Position numbers and translations under genes: made by a program. A stretch of 64,000 bases of DNA. Origin: Paenibacillus piri (GTDB taxonomy: Bacteria > Bacillota > Bacilli > Paenibacillales > NBRC-103111). Positions 49,152 through 58,030 of the stretch are shown here, piece by piece. Below the pieces are notes generated by a model that was not told where the DNA came from, searched no databases, and saw nothing but the letters and a program-made list of their open reading frames with translations. Position 1 is the first letter of the stretch; each line of letters opens with the position of its first letter. Location of the stretch: contig NZ_SMRT01000022.1 of assembly GCF_004354045.1 (NCBI RefSeq), positions 31,764 to 95,763 of the forward strand, written 5' to 3'.

Positions 49152-49445
49152 GTGCGCATCGCCTTTTTCTAAATAAATGGGTACTAAGCCGTGTCAGAAA
49201 CAGGGCGGCGACATACGATGAATGAGGGGAATCGTCAGGTTCTCTTACTTAATGAAGGGAGCGGCGGACGGGATTCGCCGTCTTCGCGGATACAGTCAAG
49301 GCGGAGGAACGATGTCCTTCGCTTCTTCTTTTTTTTCAACGATGCGGCACAGTTGCTTTTTTACATAAAATGAGGTTTACTATTAGGAGTATAATGGAAT
49401 ATTGATTAGAAACGCTTGTGAAAATGTTCGAAGGGACGTGCTTGA

Positions 49446-50039
49446 ATGAGTGCACAATATACGCTCAAGGTCGGTGCGGAGAAGGCTAAAGAGATGCCGA
49501 TGGTCGATCTTGCATTTGAAGTGCTGAAAGCGGCCAATACACCTTTTTATTACCGTGACCTGATGGCGGAAATTTCCAAAATAAAAGGACTCTCCGAAGA
49601 AGAAGTCATGCAGGTGATCGCTCAACTATATACGGAGATCAACATTGACGGAAGGTTCGCATGTGTCGGCTCGAATTTATGGGGCTTAAAGCGTTGGTAT
49701 CCGGTAGAGAAGTCGGAGGATGCGGTCGGCAGCGGCAAACGTCCACGTATCATTAACGATGAAGACGACGACCTGGACGACGAGGATCTGTTTGCCGAGG
49801 AAGAGGACGCCTTCGTTGAGGAAGAAGAGTACGATTCCTTCGATAAAGTTCGCGACGACGATTTTGACGCCGAGGAAGAAGCGGAGGAAGAAACCGAGTT
49901 CATAGCCGAAGAGGAGATGGACGAAGAAGAGATGGAAGACTCCGGCATAGATGAGGAAGAAGATGCGGAGATTGACGATGATTTGGACGACGATATAGAT
50001 GAAGACGATGAGGACGAAGAAGAAGGCAGCGACAAATAA
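49446..50039 (+). CDS. rpoE: RNA polymerase delta subunit
   Basis: A 197-residue protein. The N-terminal HARE-HTH domain (about residues 14-85) has DLAFEVLKAANTPFYYRDLM and LYTEINIDGRFACVGSNLWG. The C-terminal half (from about residue 100) is almost wholly Asp/Glu. This is the Firmicute-specific delta subunit, which displaces nucleic acid from RNA polymerase and speeds recycling. It lies upstream of pyrG as in Bacillus. Confidence 0.95.
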   Translation: MSAQYTLKVGAEKAKEMPMVDLAFEVLKAANTPFYYRDLMAEISKIKGLSEEEVMQVIAQLYTEINIDGRFACVGSNLWGLKRWYPVEKSEDAVGSGKRPRIINDEDDDLDDEDLFAEEEDAFVEEEEYDSFDKVRDDDFDAEEEAEEETEFIAEEEMDEEEMEDSGIDEEEDAEIDDDLDDDIDEDDEDEEEGSDK

Positions 50040-50060
50040 TTTTCGATTGTCCCGCTTTAC

Positions 50061-50100
50061 TTGACAGCGCTGGGCGTTGAGAGTAAACTATTTTCTGGGC
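50061..50100 (+). promoter_or_regulatory. pyrG promoter with GGGC start site
   Basis: TTGACA at 50061-50066, 17-base spacer, -10 TAAACT at 50084-50089, then seven bases to GGGC at 50097-50100. Initiation at GGGC is the requirement for CTP-sensitive G-slippage at Gram-positive pyrG promoters. Confidence 0.8.
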
Positions 50101-50141
50101 TTTTGATTGATGAGTGATTTTTGACGAATGTCTTAACTATA

Positions 50142-50173
50142 GTGCCCCCTTTATTTCGGGGTGCTTTTTTCTT
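50142..50173 (+). terminator. pyrG leader attenuator
   Basis: GTGCCCC and GGGGTGC form a stem (with G-U pairs) followed by TTTTTTCTTTTTT. It lies 45-75 bases after the GGGC start. Its 5' arm carries CCCCCTTT, which an added 5' poly-G tail could capture when CTP is low, preventing termination. Confidence 0.75.
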
Positions 50174-50306
50174 TTTTAAAGGGCGATTTATGCCGTATTC
50201 AGAATGATTTTGCTTTGGCGTCACAAGCTTCCCGGCAAGTGGAACACAAGTTTACGGGTACCGGTTTCGAGGCATACTATCTATCAAAATTGGAGGTTTT
50301 ACATAC

Positions 50307-51908
50307 ATGACCAAGTATATTTTTGTTACGGGAGGCGTCGTGTCCTCGCTAGGCAAGGGGATTACGGCCGCATCGCTCGGAAGGCTTTTGAAAAACAGGG
50401 GTCTTAAGGTAACCATCCAAAAGTTCGATCCATATATCAATGTGGACCCGGGAACGATGAGTCCCTACCAGCACGGTGAAGTATTTGTTACGGACGACGG
50501 CGCGGAAACCGACCTGGATTTAGGCCACTATGAGCGTTTTATCGATATTAACCTGTCCAAAAACAGCAATGTCACGACCGGGAAAGTGTATTCCTCCGTC
50601 ATTACCAAAGAACGCAGAGGCGAATATTTGGGCGGGACGGTTCAAGTGATCCCGCATATTACGAACGAAATCAAGGACCGCGTGTTTCGCGCAGGCCGGG
50701 AAGCCCAGTCGGACGTCGTCATCACGGAAATCGGCGGCACGGTCGGCGATATCGAGAGCTTGCCGTTTTTGGAAGCGATTCGTCAAATTAAAAGCGATAT
50801 CGGCCGCGAAAACGTCATGTATATTCATGTTACGCTGATTCCTTACTTGAAAGCGGCCGGCGAGGTGAAGACGAAGCCGACCCAGCATAGCGTGAAGGAG
50901 CTTCGCAGTATTGGTATCCAGCCGCATGTCGTCGTCTGCCGTACGGAGCATCCGCTGACGGATGACATGAAGCGCAAGCTGGCGCTGTTCTGCGATATCG
51001 ACGCCGGCGCCGTCGTCGAATGCCTCGACGCGGACACGCTGTACGAGGTGCCGATGATGCTCCGCGAGCAGGGGCTGGACGACATCGTCGTCAATCATCT
51101 GAAGCTTGCCGGCAACCCGCCGGATATGACGGAATGGGAAAACCTGGTCAAGCGCGTCAAATCGCTTAAGCATACGACTGAAATCGCAATCGTCGGCAAG
51201 TACGTCGCACTTCATGATGCTTATTTAAGCATTGTCGAAGCGCTGGGCCATGCCGGGATCGATTGCAATACCGAAGTGAAAATCCGCTGGGTGAATGCGG
51301 AGGATGTTTACGATCACAATGTAGCCGAGCTGTTGGGCGGCGTACAGGGCATACTGGTGCCCGGGGGCTTTGGCGACCGCGGTATCGAGGGAAAAGTATC
51401 GGCGATCCGCTATGCCCGTGAACATAAAGTGCCGTTCTTCGGCATTTGTCTCGGCATGCAGGTAGCGGTAGTGGAGTATGCCCGTTCCGTGTTGAACCTG
51501 GAAGGTGCGAACAGCTCCGAGATCAACCCGACGACGCCTTACCCGGTCATCGATTTGCTGCCGGAGCAAAAGGATATCGAGGACTTGGGCGGCACGATGC
51601 GTCTCGGCTTGTATCCGTGCAAGCTGGCGGAAGGATCGCTCGCCATGCGCTGCTACGATGACGAGCTTGTTTATGAAAGACATCGTCACCGCTACGAGTT
51701 TAACAATGAGTACCGCGAAACGATGGAAGCGGCAGGCCTCAAGATTACGGGCACATCGCCTGACGGACGTCTGGTCGAGATTGTCGAATGCCCGGAGCAC
51801 CCGTGGTTTCTGGCTGTACAGTTCCATCCGGAATTTACTTCCCGGCCGAACCGGCCGCAGCCGTTGTTCAAACATTTTGTTCAAGCGGCGTTTAATTTAT
51901 CCCAATAA
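50307..51908 (+). CDS. pyrG: CTP synthase
   Basis: A 533-residue enzyme making CTP from UTP, ATP and glutamine. The N-terminal synthase domain has FVTGGVVSSLGKGITAAS and EIGGTVGDIESLPF. The C-terminal glutamine amidotransferase has the Cys in FFGICLGMQVA and the His/Glu pair in QFHPEFTSRP. GGAGG precedes the ATG. It is regulated by the leader described above. It sits between rpoE and spo0F, as in Bacillus. Confidence 0.97.
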   Translation: MTKYIFVTGGVVSSLGKGITAASLGRLLKNRGLKVTIQKFDPYINVDPGTMSPYQHGEVFVTDDGAETDLDLGHYERFIDINLSKNSNVTTGKVYSSVITKERRGEYLGGTVQVIPHITNEIKDRVFRAGREAQSDVVITEIGGTVGDIESLPFLEAIRQIKSDIGRENVMYIHVTLIPYLKAAGEVKTKPTQHSVKELRSIGIQPHVVVCRTEHPLTDDMKRKLALFCDIDAGAVVECLDADTLYEVPMMLREQGLDDIVVNHLKLAGNPPDMTEWENLVKRVKSLKHTTEIAIVGKYVALHDAYLSIVEALGHAGIDCNTEVKIRWVNAEDVYDHNVAELLGGVQGILVPGGFGDRGIEGKVSAIRYAREHKVPFFGICLGMQVAVVEYARSVLNLEGANSSEINPTTPYPVIDLLPEQKDIEDLGGTMRLGLYPCKLAEGSLAMRCYDDELVYERHRHRYEFNNEYRETMEAAGLKITGTSPDGRLVEIVECPEHPWFLAVQFHPEFTSRPNRPQPLFKHFVQAAFNLSQ

Positions 51909-52010
51909 GGGAATACTTCATAATCCGACAGCATATACCAAATAATAGATAAGCTACCTTCAAAAACTTCTTGATTTGTAAAAGTTTTCAACTTTCCTTC
52001 AGCAACCAGC

Positions 52011-52035
52011 AGGAATCTCAAGATTTGTAGCGAAT
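52011..52035 (+). promoter_or_regulatory. Sigma-H promoter of spo0F
   Basis: AGGAATC (52011-52017), 11-base spacer, AGCGAAT (52029-52035) fits the sigma-H consensus (AGGAWWW-N11-12-RNNGAAT). A Spo0A-box-like TTTGTAAAA lies at 51975-51983. The arrangement matches spo0F in B. subtilis. Confidence 0.65.
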
Positions 52036-52106
52036 TCATGTTGTTAGGCTAGTTCATTCAGAGCGGAGTTCCGGCAATGCGAATGCTAAATGAGGAGGTT
52101 ACCGTA

Positions 52107-52499
52107 TTGAAGAAGAAGTTGCTTATTGTAGATGATCAGAACGGTATTCGGATTTTGCTGATGGAAGTGTTTAGCAGCGAAGGGTATGAGACCTATCAAG
52201 CATCAAACGGAAAGCTAGCTTTGGAAATCGTAAGATCAGCCTCTCCCGATCTGGTTTTGTTGGATATGAAAATTCCGGGTATGGACGGATTGGACATTTT
52301 GAAACATATTAAAGCGATCGACAGCTCCATCAAAGTGATCATGATGACCGCCTACGGCGAGCTGGATATGATCAAGGAGGCTACAGACCTCGGAGCAATC
52401 ATGCATTTTACCAAACCTTTCGATATCGATGAATTGCGCAATGCGGTTAATAATCATTTGCGCCCATCCAATAGCAGTTCATATGCAGTGGGGTCCTGA
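52107..52499 (+). CDS. spo0F: Sporulation phosphorelay response regulator Spo0F
   Basis: A 130-residue single-domain receiver without an output domain. Acidic pocket D9/D10 (LLIVDDQ), phosphoacceptor D53 (LLDMKIPG), T81 (MMTAYG) and K103 (FTKPFD) are present. It carries phosphate from sensor kinases to Spo0B and then Spo0A. The start is TTG 52107, with AGGAGG eight bases upstream; an ATG-initiated extension to 52077 is unlikely. Position between pyrG and fba confirms the name. Confidence 0.94.
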   Translation: MKKKLLIVDDQNGIRILLMEVFSSEGYETYQASNGKLALEIVRSASPDLVLLDMKIPGMDGLDILKHIKAIDSSIKVIMMTAYGELDMIKEATDLGAIMHFTKPFDIDELRNAVNNHLRPSNSSSYAVGS

Positions 52500-52522
52500 G
52501 GATACAGGGTCTCTTTTTTTTA
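52492..52522 (+). terminator. Terminator of spo0F
   Basis: GGTCCTG and CAGGGTC pair around AGGATA and are followed by TCTTTTTTTT. The stop codon of spo0F lies within the hairpin. Confidence 0.8.
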
Positions 52523-52599
52523 CTCTATTATTTGGTTATATTATGCAGTTCCGGTTTATGAAAAAAGCTTGCCGCTTGGTTATCTTTTTAGTTGTAATA

Positions 52600-52608
52600 T
52601 GCTATAAT
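52600..52608 (+). promoter_or_regulatory. Extended -10 promoter of fbaA
   Basis: TGC-TATAAT at 52600-52608 forms an extended -10 element, 70 bases before fbaA; no good -35 box is needed with this form. Confidence 0.55.
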
Positions 52609-52677
52609 AGGTCAGTATGACAAATGAGCGGTTTATTGCAATAAACTCGGTCAATAATTACTAGGAGGAAGAGTCAC

Positions 52678-53532
52678 ATGCCATTGGTTTCAATGAATGA
52701 ATTTTTGCCCAAAGCTAAAGCAAACAAATTCGCGGTAGGTCAGTTCAATATGAACAACCTGGAGTTCGCCCAGGCTATCGTTGAAGCTGCACAGGAACTG
52801 AAATCTCCTTTCATCTACGGTGTGAGTGAAGGAGCTTTGAAGTATATGGGTATCGAGTTTACCGTAGCAATCGCGGAAGCGGCGGCCAAGAAATCCGGCT
52901 TGCCGATCGCGCTTCACCTGGATCATGGCAGCAGCTTTGAAGTCGCGATGAAATGTATCCGCGCGGGCTTCAGCTCCGTTATGTTCGACGGCTCTCATTA
53001 TTCGTTTGAAGAAAACATCCGCTTGACGAAAGAAGTCGTCAAAGCGGCGCGTGCGATGGGCGTTTCCGTTGAGGGCGAGCTCGGAACCATCGGCGGCGTG
53101 GAAGACGACATCAGCGTGGATGAGGAAAATGCAAGCTTGGCGAAGCCGGAAGAAGCGATCCGCTTCTACGAGGAAACCGGCGTCGATTGCCTGGCAATCG
53201 CCGTAGGTACAGCCCACGGTATGTATGCAGGCGAGCCGAACATCCGTTTTGACATTATCGAGGAAGTATCCAAAGCGATTCCGGTACCGGTTGTGCTTCA
53301 CGGCGGATCCGGCGTTCCTGATGAAATGATCGCCAAATCGATCGCGGCCGGCGTAGGTAAAATCAACGTGAATACGGAAAACCAAGTCGCTTGTACCGAT
53401 GCGATTCGCGAAGTGCTGAACAAAGACGCGAAAGTGTACGATCCTCGTAAATACCTCACTCCTGCCCGCAAAGCCATGGTTGAAGTGGTTAAATCCAAAA
53501 TTCAATTGTTCGGAAGTTCCAACCAAGCTTAA
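52678..53532 (+). CDS. fbaA: Class II fructose-bisphosphate aldolase
   Basis: A 284-residue zinc-dependent aldolase of glycolysis and gluconeogenesis, splitting fructose 1,6-bisphosphate. It shows LHLDHGSSF (zinc His and catalytic Asp), ESEGELGTIGGVEDD-like GELGTIGGVEDD, AVGTAHGMY and HGGSGVPDE (zinc His and phosphate-binding Gly). AGGAGG precedes the ATG. Gene order matches Bacillus fbaA. Confidence 0.96.
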   Translation: MPLVSMNEFLPKAKANKFAVGQFNMNNLEFAQAIVEAAQELKSPFIYGVSEGALKYMGIEFTVAIAEAAAKKSGLPIALHLDHGSSFEVAMKCIRAGFSSVMFDGSHYSFEENIRLTKEVVKAARAMGVSVEGELGTIGGVEDDISVDEENASLAKPEEAIRFYEETGVDCLAIAVGTAHGMYAGEPNIRFDIIEEVSKAIPVPVVLHGGSGVPDEMIAKSIAAGVGKINVNTENQVACTDAIREVLNKDAKVYDPRKYLTPARKAMVEVVKSKIQLFGSSNQA

Positions 53533-53542
53533 TTTGAATGAC

Positions 53543-53580
53543 GGGAAATGCATCGTGACGACGATGTGTTTCCCTTTCTA
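53543..53580 (+). terminator. Terminator of fbaA
   Basis: GGGAAATGCATCGT and ACGATGTGTTTCCC form a long stem around GACG, followed by TTTCT. Confidence 0.85.
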
Positions 53581-53663
53581 TTGTATTGTCTTGATGTTGA
53601 CGCCTATCGGTTATTCATGTCGTTTAGTGCTTTAAAGTGGTAATGTGGAAGGAAGAGGGACGA

Positions 53664-54917
53664 ATGGAGAAATTGATGGTCGCCGGCGGTCGTCCATTGC
53701 AGGGGACAGTTCAAATCAGCGGTGCCAAAAACAGTGCAATCGCTTTAATACCGGCTGCAATTTTATCGGAAACGACGGTTACGCTGGATAATTTGCCTAT
53801 TTTAAGCGATGTGGCTATTTATTCGGAGCTGCTCGAAGAGCTGGGGGCAGTCGTGCAGCGGAACGAGGATCAGATGATCATCGACCCGAGCAGGCTGAAA
53901 TCGAAGCCGATGCCTAACGGCAATGTAAAGAAGCTTAGAGCCTCTTATTATTTAATGGGCGCACTGCTCGGACGCTTCGGGGAAGCGACGATCGGATTGC
54001 CGGGCGGTTGTAATTTTGAGCCGCGGCCTATTGATCAGCATATCAAAGGTTTTGAAGCGTTGGGCGCACAGGTAAGCACGGAAAACGGAGCCTTGCATAT
54101 TCAAGCGAAGCAGCTCGTCGGAGCGAAAATTTATCTCGATGTCGTCAGTGTAGGGGCGACGATTAATATTATGTTGGCAGCCTCGCGTGCCAAAGGCTTT
54201 ACTTTGATCGAAAATGCGGCTAAAGAGCCTGAAATTATAGATGTTGCAACGCTGTTGAACGCTATGGGCGCGAAAATTAAAGGAGCGGGCACGGAAACGA
54301 TCCGGATCGAAGGCGTGGAGTCCATGCATGGCTGCCGGCATTCGATTATACCGGACCGCATACAAGCGGGTACATACATGATTGCCGCCGCTGCAACCCG
54401 TGGCGACGTCATTGTAGATAACGTTATTCCCAAGCATCTTGAGGCCATTACGGCTAAATTGCAGGAAATGGGCGTAACGATTGAGGAGATGGATGAATCG
54501 ATTCGCGTGATCGGCCGGCCCGAATATCAAAGCGTCGATGTAAAAGCGCTTGTATACCCCGGCTTTGCGACGGATCTTCAGTCGCCGATGGCTAGCTTGC
54601 TTACGCAAACCCAAGGTGTCAGCATACTGAGTGATTATGTTTACAGCAACCGCTTCAAGCATGTCCCGGAGCTGCTGCGCATGGGGGCCAAAATTAAAGT
54701 GGAGGGCCGCTCCGCCGTCATCGAGGGCGGAGCGCTCAGCTTCGCCAAAGTGAAGGCGACCGATTTGCGGGCAGGAGCCGCGCTTGTGATCGCAGGATTG
54801 ACCGTCTCGAACGGTGTGACCGAAATAACGGGCGTCGAGTATATCGACCGGGGCTACGATCATTTGGTGTTGAATCTATCAAATTTGGGCGCCGAGGTTT
54901 GGCGGGAGCGGGATTAA
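53664..54917 (+). CDS. murA: UDP-N-acetylglucosamine 1-carboxyvinyltransferase
   Basis: A 417-residue enzyme of the first committed step of peptidoglycan synthesis, adding enolpyruvate to UDP-GlcNAc. Features are SGAKNSAIALIPA near the N-terminus and the active-site Cys116 in LPGGCNFEPRPIDQH, the residue fosfomycin attacks. Position between fbaA and rho corresponds to the second Firmicute paralogue (murAB/murZ). The start ATG 53664 is preferred over the upstream in-frame ATG at 53637 because of protein homology and GAGGGA before it. Confidence 0.95.
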   Translation: MEKLMVAGGRPLQGTVQISGAKNSAIALIPAAILSETTVTLDNLPILSDVAIYSELLEELGAVVQRNEDQMIIDPSRLKSKPMPNGNVKKLRASYYLMGALLGRFGEATIGLPGGCNFEPRPIDQHIKGFEALGAQVSTENGALHIQAKQLVGAKIYLDVVSVGATINIMLAASRAKGFTLIENAAKEPEIIDVATLLNAMGAKIKGAGTETIRIEGVESMHGCRHSIIPDRIQAGTYMIAAAATRGDVIVDNVIPKHLEAITAKLQEMGVTIEEMDESIRVIGRPEYQSVDVKALVYPGFATDLQSPMASLLTQTQGVSILSDYVYSNRFKHVPELLRMGAKIKVEGRSAVIEGGALSFAKVKATDLRAGAALVIAGLTVSNGVTEITGVEYIDRGYDHLVLNLSNLGAEVWRERD

Positions 54918-54999
54918 CCCGGTATAGCCGAACTGAATTTGGGTAATGCTAGATTATATTTCAAATTTTTGAAAATTTAATAGTTTGGTGGTTGAGAAG

Positions 55000-56319
55000 A
55001 TGGATATGCCTCTAGCGCAACTAGAAGCACTGAAACTGACAGAACTTTACCAGTTGGCCAAAAAGCATCAAATCCCGTATTATGGGCAATTGAAGAAAAA
55101 AGAACTTATATTCGCTATCTTACGAGCGCAGGCAGAAAAAAGCGGATTGATGTTTATGCAGGGCGTGCTGGAAATATTGCAGGACGGCTTCGGATTTCTG
55201 CGGCCTATTAACTATTTGCCGAGCTCCGAGGACATCTACATTTCCGCTTCGCAAATTCGCAAGTTTGATTTGCGGTCGGGCGATCTCGTTTCCGGTAAAT
55301 GCAGACCTCCCAAAGAGAATGAACGTTATTTCGGACTGCTTCATGTCGAAGCGGTCAATGGAGAGGATCCTGTAACCGCAGCGGAGCGGCTGCATTTCCC
55401 GGCTCTGACCCCTTTATATCCGCAAAGAAAGCTTGGCTTGGAAACATCCCCTGCGCATCTTTCTACCCGGCTTATGGATTTGTTGGCGCCTGTCGGCTTT
55501 GGACAGCGCGGTTTGATTGTCGCTCCGCCTAAAGCGGGCAAAACACTGCTGTTGAAAGAAATTGCCAACAGCATTTCGACGAACCATCCGGAGGTCGAGC
55601 TATTTGTGCTCCTGATTGACGAGCGTCCGGAGGAGGTTACCGACATGCAGCGTTCCGTGAAGGGCGAGGTTGTCGCCTCCACATTCGACGAGCTGCCTGA
55701 AAATCATATCAAGGTCGCCGAGCTCGTGCTTGAAAGGGCGCAGCGGTTGGTGGAGCATAAGAAAGATGTCGTCATTTTGCTCGACAGCATTACGCGGCTG
55801 GCCCGTGCCTACAATCTGGTCGTACCGCCATCCGGCCGTACGCTGTCCGGAGGTATCGATCCGGGCGCCTTTCACCGGCCCAAGCGCTTCTTTGGCGCGG
55901 CCCGCAATATCGAGGAGGGCGGCAGCTTAACGATTTTGGCTACGGCGTTGATCGAGACCGGGTCGCGTATGGATGACGTGATATACGAAGAGTTTAAAGG
56001 AACCGGTAACCTGGAGCTGCATTTGGACCGGAAGCTGGCCGAACGGCGTATTTTTCCCGCTATCGATATTCGGCGTTCCGGTACGCGCCGCGAGGAAATG
56101 CTCCTGACCAAAGACGTGCTGGATAAAGTATGGGCGATTCGCAAAAGCATGAACGATTCTCATGAATATATCGAAGCGTTTATTAAAAAGCTGGCCGACT
56201 CCAAAACGAATCAAGAGTTTCTCGATTCGCTTGATACGTCCGGCAGCAAGCCGTCCGGCGGCAGCGGCGCATCCTCGTCCGCCTCGTCGTCGAAACGGGT
56301 GAAAAATTCGGCATCATAA
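55000..56319 (+). CDS. rho: Transcription termination factor Rho
   Basis: A 439-residue hexameric RNA helicase. The N-terminal part has ALKLTELYQLAKKHQIPYYG, the RNA-binding cold-shock-like domain GFGFLRPINYLPSSEDIYIS, then the ATPase with Walker A APPKAGKTLLLK and the Q/R loops (LDSITRLARAYN, SGGIDPGAFHRPKRFFGAAR). The Ser/Gly-rich C-terminal tail is longer than in Bacillus. It starts at ATG 55000; a GTG at 54985 is possible. In Firmicutes it limits antisense and pervasive transcription. Confidence 0.96.
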   Translation: MDMPLAQLEALKLTELYQLAKKHQIPYYGQLKKKELIFAILRAQAEKSGLMFMQGVLEILQDGFGFLRPINYLPSSEDIYISASQIRKFDLRSGDLVSGKCRPPKENERYFGLLHVEAVNGEDPVTAAERLHFPALTPLYPQRKLGLETSPAHLSTRLMDLLAPVGFGQRGLIVAPPKAGKTLLLKEIANSISTNHPEVELFVLLIDERPEEVTDMQRSVKGEVVASTFDELPENHIKVAELVLERAQRLVEHKKDVVILLDSITRLARAYNLVVPPSGRTLSGGIDPGAFHRPKRFFGAARNIEEGGSLTILATALIETGSRMDDVIYEEFKGTGNLELHLDRKLAERRIFPAIDIRRSGTRREEMLLTKDVLDKVWAIRKSMNDSHEYIEAFIKKLADSKTNQEFLDSLDTSGSKPSGGSGASSSASSSKRVKNSAS

Positions 56320-56330
56320 GCTTGCGACCG

Positions 56331-56354
56331 GCTTCGCCCGAGGGCGAAGCTTTT
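56331..56354 (+). terminator. Terminator of rho
   Basis: GCTTCGCCC and GGGCGAAGC with a GA loop, followed by TTTTGG. Confidence 0.85.
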
Positions 56355-56389
56355 GGTTGTGCCGGCTGTGCATAAGGAGAAGCTGCTTT

Positions 56390-57670
56390 ATGAATCTAGT
56401 TTATGCCGACCTTGACGGGAACGTATTTGACCATCCCGATTACGTCTCCCTCGGTCGCAATGGAGATATGGTTACGGACATTATGGACGATGAGCTGATT
56501 CCGCTGCCGGAGGGGGCCACCTTGGTCAGCCTTCCGCATACCCGGCCCATCGGCGTTCATGCCGAATCCGGCGAAATGCGGGTTGTGCCGGGAGAGATTA
56601 ACGCGGTAGGCGCATTGATGCCGCAGGGCTTTACTCGCCTGCTCCTGCCCAGCTATGTGAAATCGGATAAAACGCAGGCGCTCCCGCTATTCGGTTATAC
56701 CGCCGTCGTCTGGAAGGACGGGCAATTTTATGTCGCCGCCCATGCAAGCGACGATGCGGAGCCGTGGAACCCGCGCAACTGCGATCCCGCAGAGCTGGAG
56801 GTTAAAGTAGAGACGCTGTTGAAAAATTATGAAGGCAACCGGCTGTACCGGCACTTGTCCAACTGTGCGTTGGAGTACGAGTGTCTGACAGCCTCCAACA
56901 CCTTTCTGGGACGGTTGGAAGGCGCCGTACCGGTCTCGTTTTCCTGCAACGCCGGCTGCTTCGGCTGTATTTCCGAGCAGCCGGAGGACAGCGGCTTTCC
57001 AGCTCCGCAGACGCGGATGAATTTCAAGCCGACCGTGGATGAGGTCGTTCAGGTGATGCTGGAGCATTTGAGGACGAAGGATGCCATTATCAGCTTCGGA
57101 CAAGGCTGCGAGGGCGAGCCTTCCACGCAAGCGCCAACGATCATTGAAGCGATGCGCCGCGTCCGGCAGCAAACCGGCAACGGTTATATCAACATCAATA
57201 CGAACGCCGGATTGACCGATCATATCCGCGGCATTGTCGATGCCGGGCTTGATCTGATGCGCGTCAGTACGATCAGCGCGTTGGACGATCATTACAACGC
57301 CTACTACAAGCCGCGCGGCTATACGCTGCGTAATGTCGAGAAGTCGCTGCGCTATGCGGCCGACAAAGGGGTCGTCACGTCGATCAACTACCTGATTTTC
57401 CCGGGCGTTACGGATCGTGAGGAAGAGGTCGAGGCGATGATTGAATTCGTTCGCCGCACCGGGCTGAAGCTGATTCAGCTGCGCAATTTGAACATTGACC
57501 CGGAAAGCTACCTTAACCTCATTCCGAAGCCGCAAGGCGAGCTGCTTGGCATGAAGCAGATGCTGGACATATACGAGCAGGAGCTTCCCGATGTGGTACT
57601 GGGCTCCTACACCCATATACCGGCAGAACTGAACCGGAGAAATAGCTTGCATCGGCAGCAATCAACATGA
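56390..57670 (+). CDS. Radical SAM protein of unknown function
   Basis: A 426-residue protein. The cluster motif CNAGCFGC (C-x3-C-x2-C) lies near residue 190, after a long N-terminal domain (about 180 residues, strand-rich) with FGYTAVVWKDGQFYVAAH. The core continues with SFGQGCEGEPSTQAP (GGEP-like) and ININTNAGLTDHIRGIVDAG. This full-length architecture is found in Firmicutes and some thermophiles near rho/rpmE, but I know no assigned reaction. ATG 56390 follows AAGGAG; an earlier frame to 56357 lacks a ribosome site. It probably cleaves SAM with a 4Fe-4S cluster. Confidence 0.82.
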   Translation: MNLVYADLDGNVFDHPDYVSLGRNGDMVTDIMDDELIPLPEGATLVSLPHTRPIGVHAESGEMRVVPGEINAVGALMPQGFTRLLLPSYVKSDKTQALPLFGYTAVVWKDGQFYVAAHASDDAEPWNPRNCDPAELEVKVETLLKNYEGNRLYRHLSNCALEYECLTASNTFLGRLEGAVPVSFSCNAGCFGCISEQPEDSGFPAPQTRMNFKPTVDEVVQVMLEHLRTKDAIISFGQGCEGEPSTQAPTIIEAMRRVRQQTGNGYININTNAGLTDHIRGIVDAGLDLMRVSTISALDDHYNAYYKPRGYTLRNVEKSLRYAADKGVVTSINYLIFPGVTDREEEVEAMIEFVRRTGLKLIQLRNLNIDPESYLNLIPKPQGELLGMKQMLDIYEQELPDVVLGSYTHIPAELNRRNSLHRQQST

Positions 57671-57740
57671 TATAATTCATGTGTTTTCTATATGATAACT
57701 CTGTTTCACATGGTGATTCAGGGCAAAAGAGGTGAAAGTC

Positions 57741-57938
57741 ATGAAAGAAGCAATCCATCCAACGTATCACAACACTACAGTTACTTGCGCTTGCGGCAAT
57801 ACGTTTGAAACAGGCTCCATCAAGCAAAATCTGCGTGTTGAAATTTGCTCCGCTTGCCATCCGTTCTTCACAGGTAAGCAGAAGTTTGTTGATGCCGGCG
57901 GCCGTGTCGATAAGTTCAAAAAGAAATACGGCATCTAA
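57741..57938 (+). CDS. rpmE: 50S ribosomal protein L31 (zinc-binding, C+ form)
   Basis: A 65-residue ribosomal protein with the zinc-binding Cys residues in TVTCACGN and ICSACHPFFTG, so it is the C+ (zinc) form, not the Zur-regulated paralogue. ATG 57741 has GAGGTG six bases before it. It follows the radical SAM gene by about 70 bases and is the usual partner of rho in Firmicutes. Confidence 0.95.
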   Translation: MKEAIHPTYHNTTVTCACGNTFETGSIKQNLRVEICSACHPFFTGKQKFVDAGGRVDKFKKKYGI

Positions 57939-57971
57939 TTGCATGAGTTACCAATTGCTTACAGCATAATC

Positions 57972-58022
57972 CAGCCTCCTGTGGCTATCCTAAGAACACA
58001 TTCTTTAGGAAGCTGCAGGAGG
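57972..58022 (+). promoter_or_regulatory. Hairpin combining rpmE terminator and ribosome-site sequestration
   Basis: CCTCCTG (57974-57980) pairs with CAGGAGG (58016-58022), and TGTTTTTG follows. The right arm contains AGGAGG, the ribosome site of the next gene, so a closed hairpin would both end the rpmE transcript and hide that site. Confidence 0.55.
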
Positions 58023-58030
58023 TGTTTTTG

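Noticed and set aside
49622..50035. Minus-strand poly-Ser frame
   Set aside because: It is simply the reverse reading of the acidic (GAN repeats) tail of RpoE.
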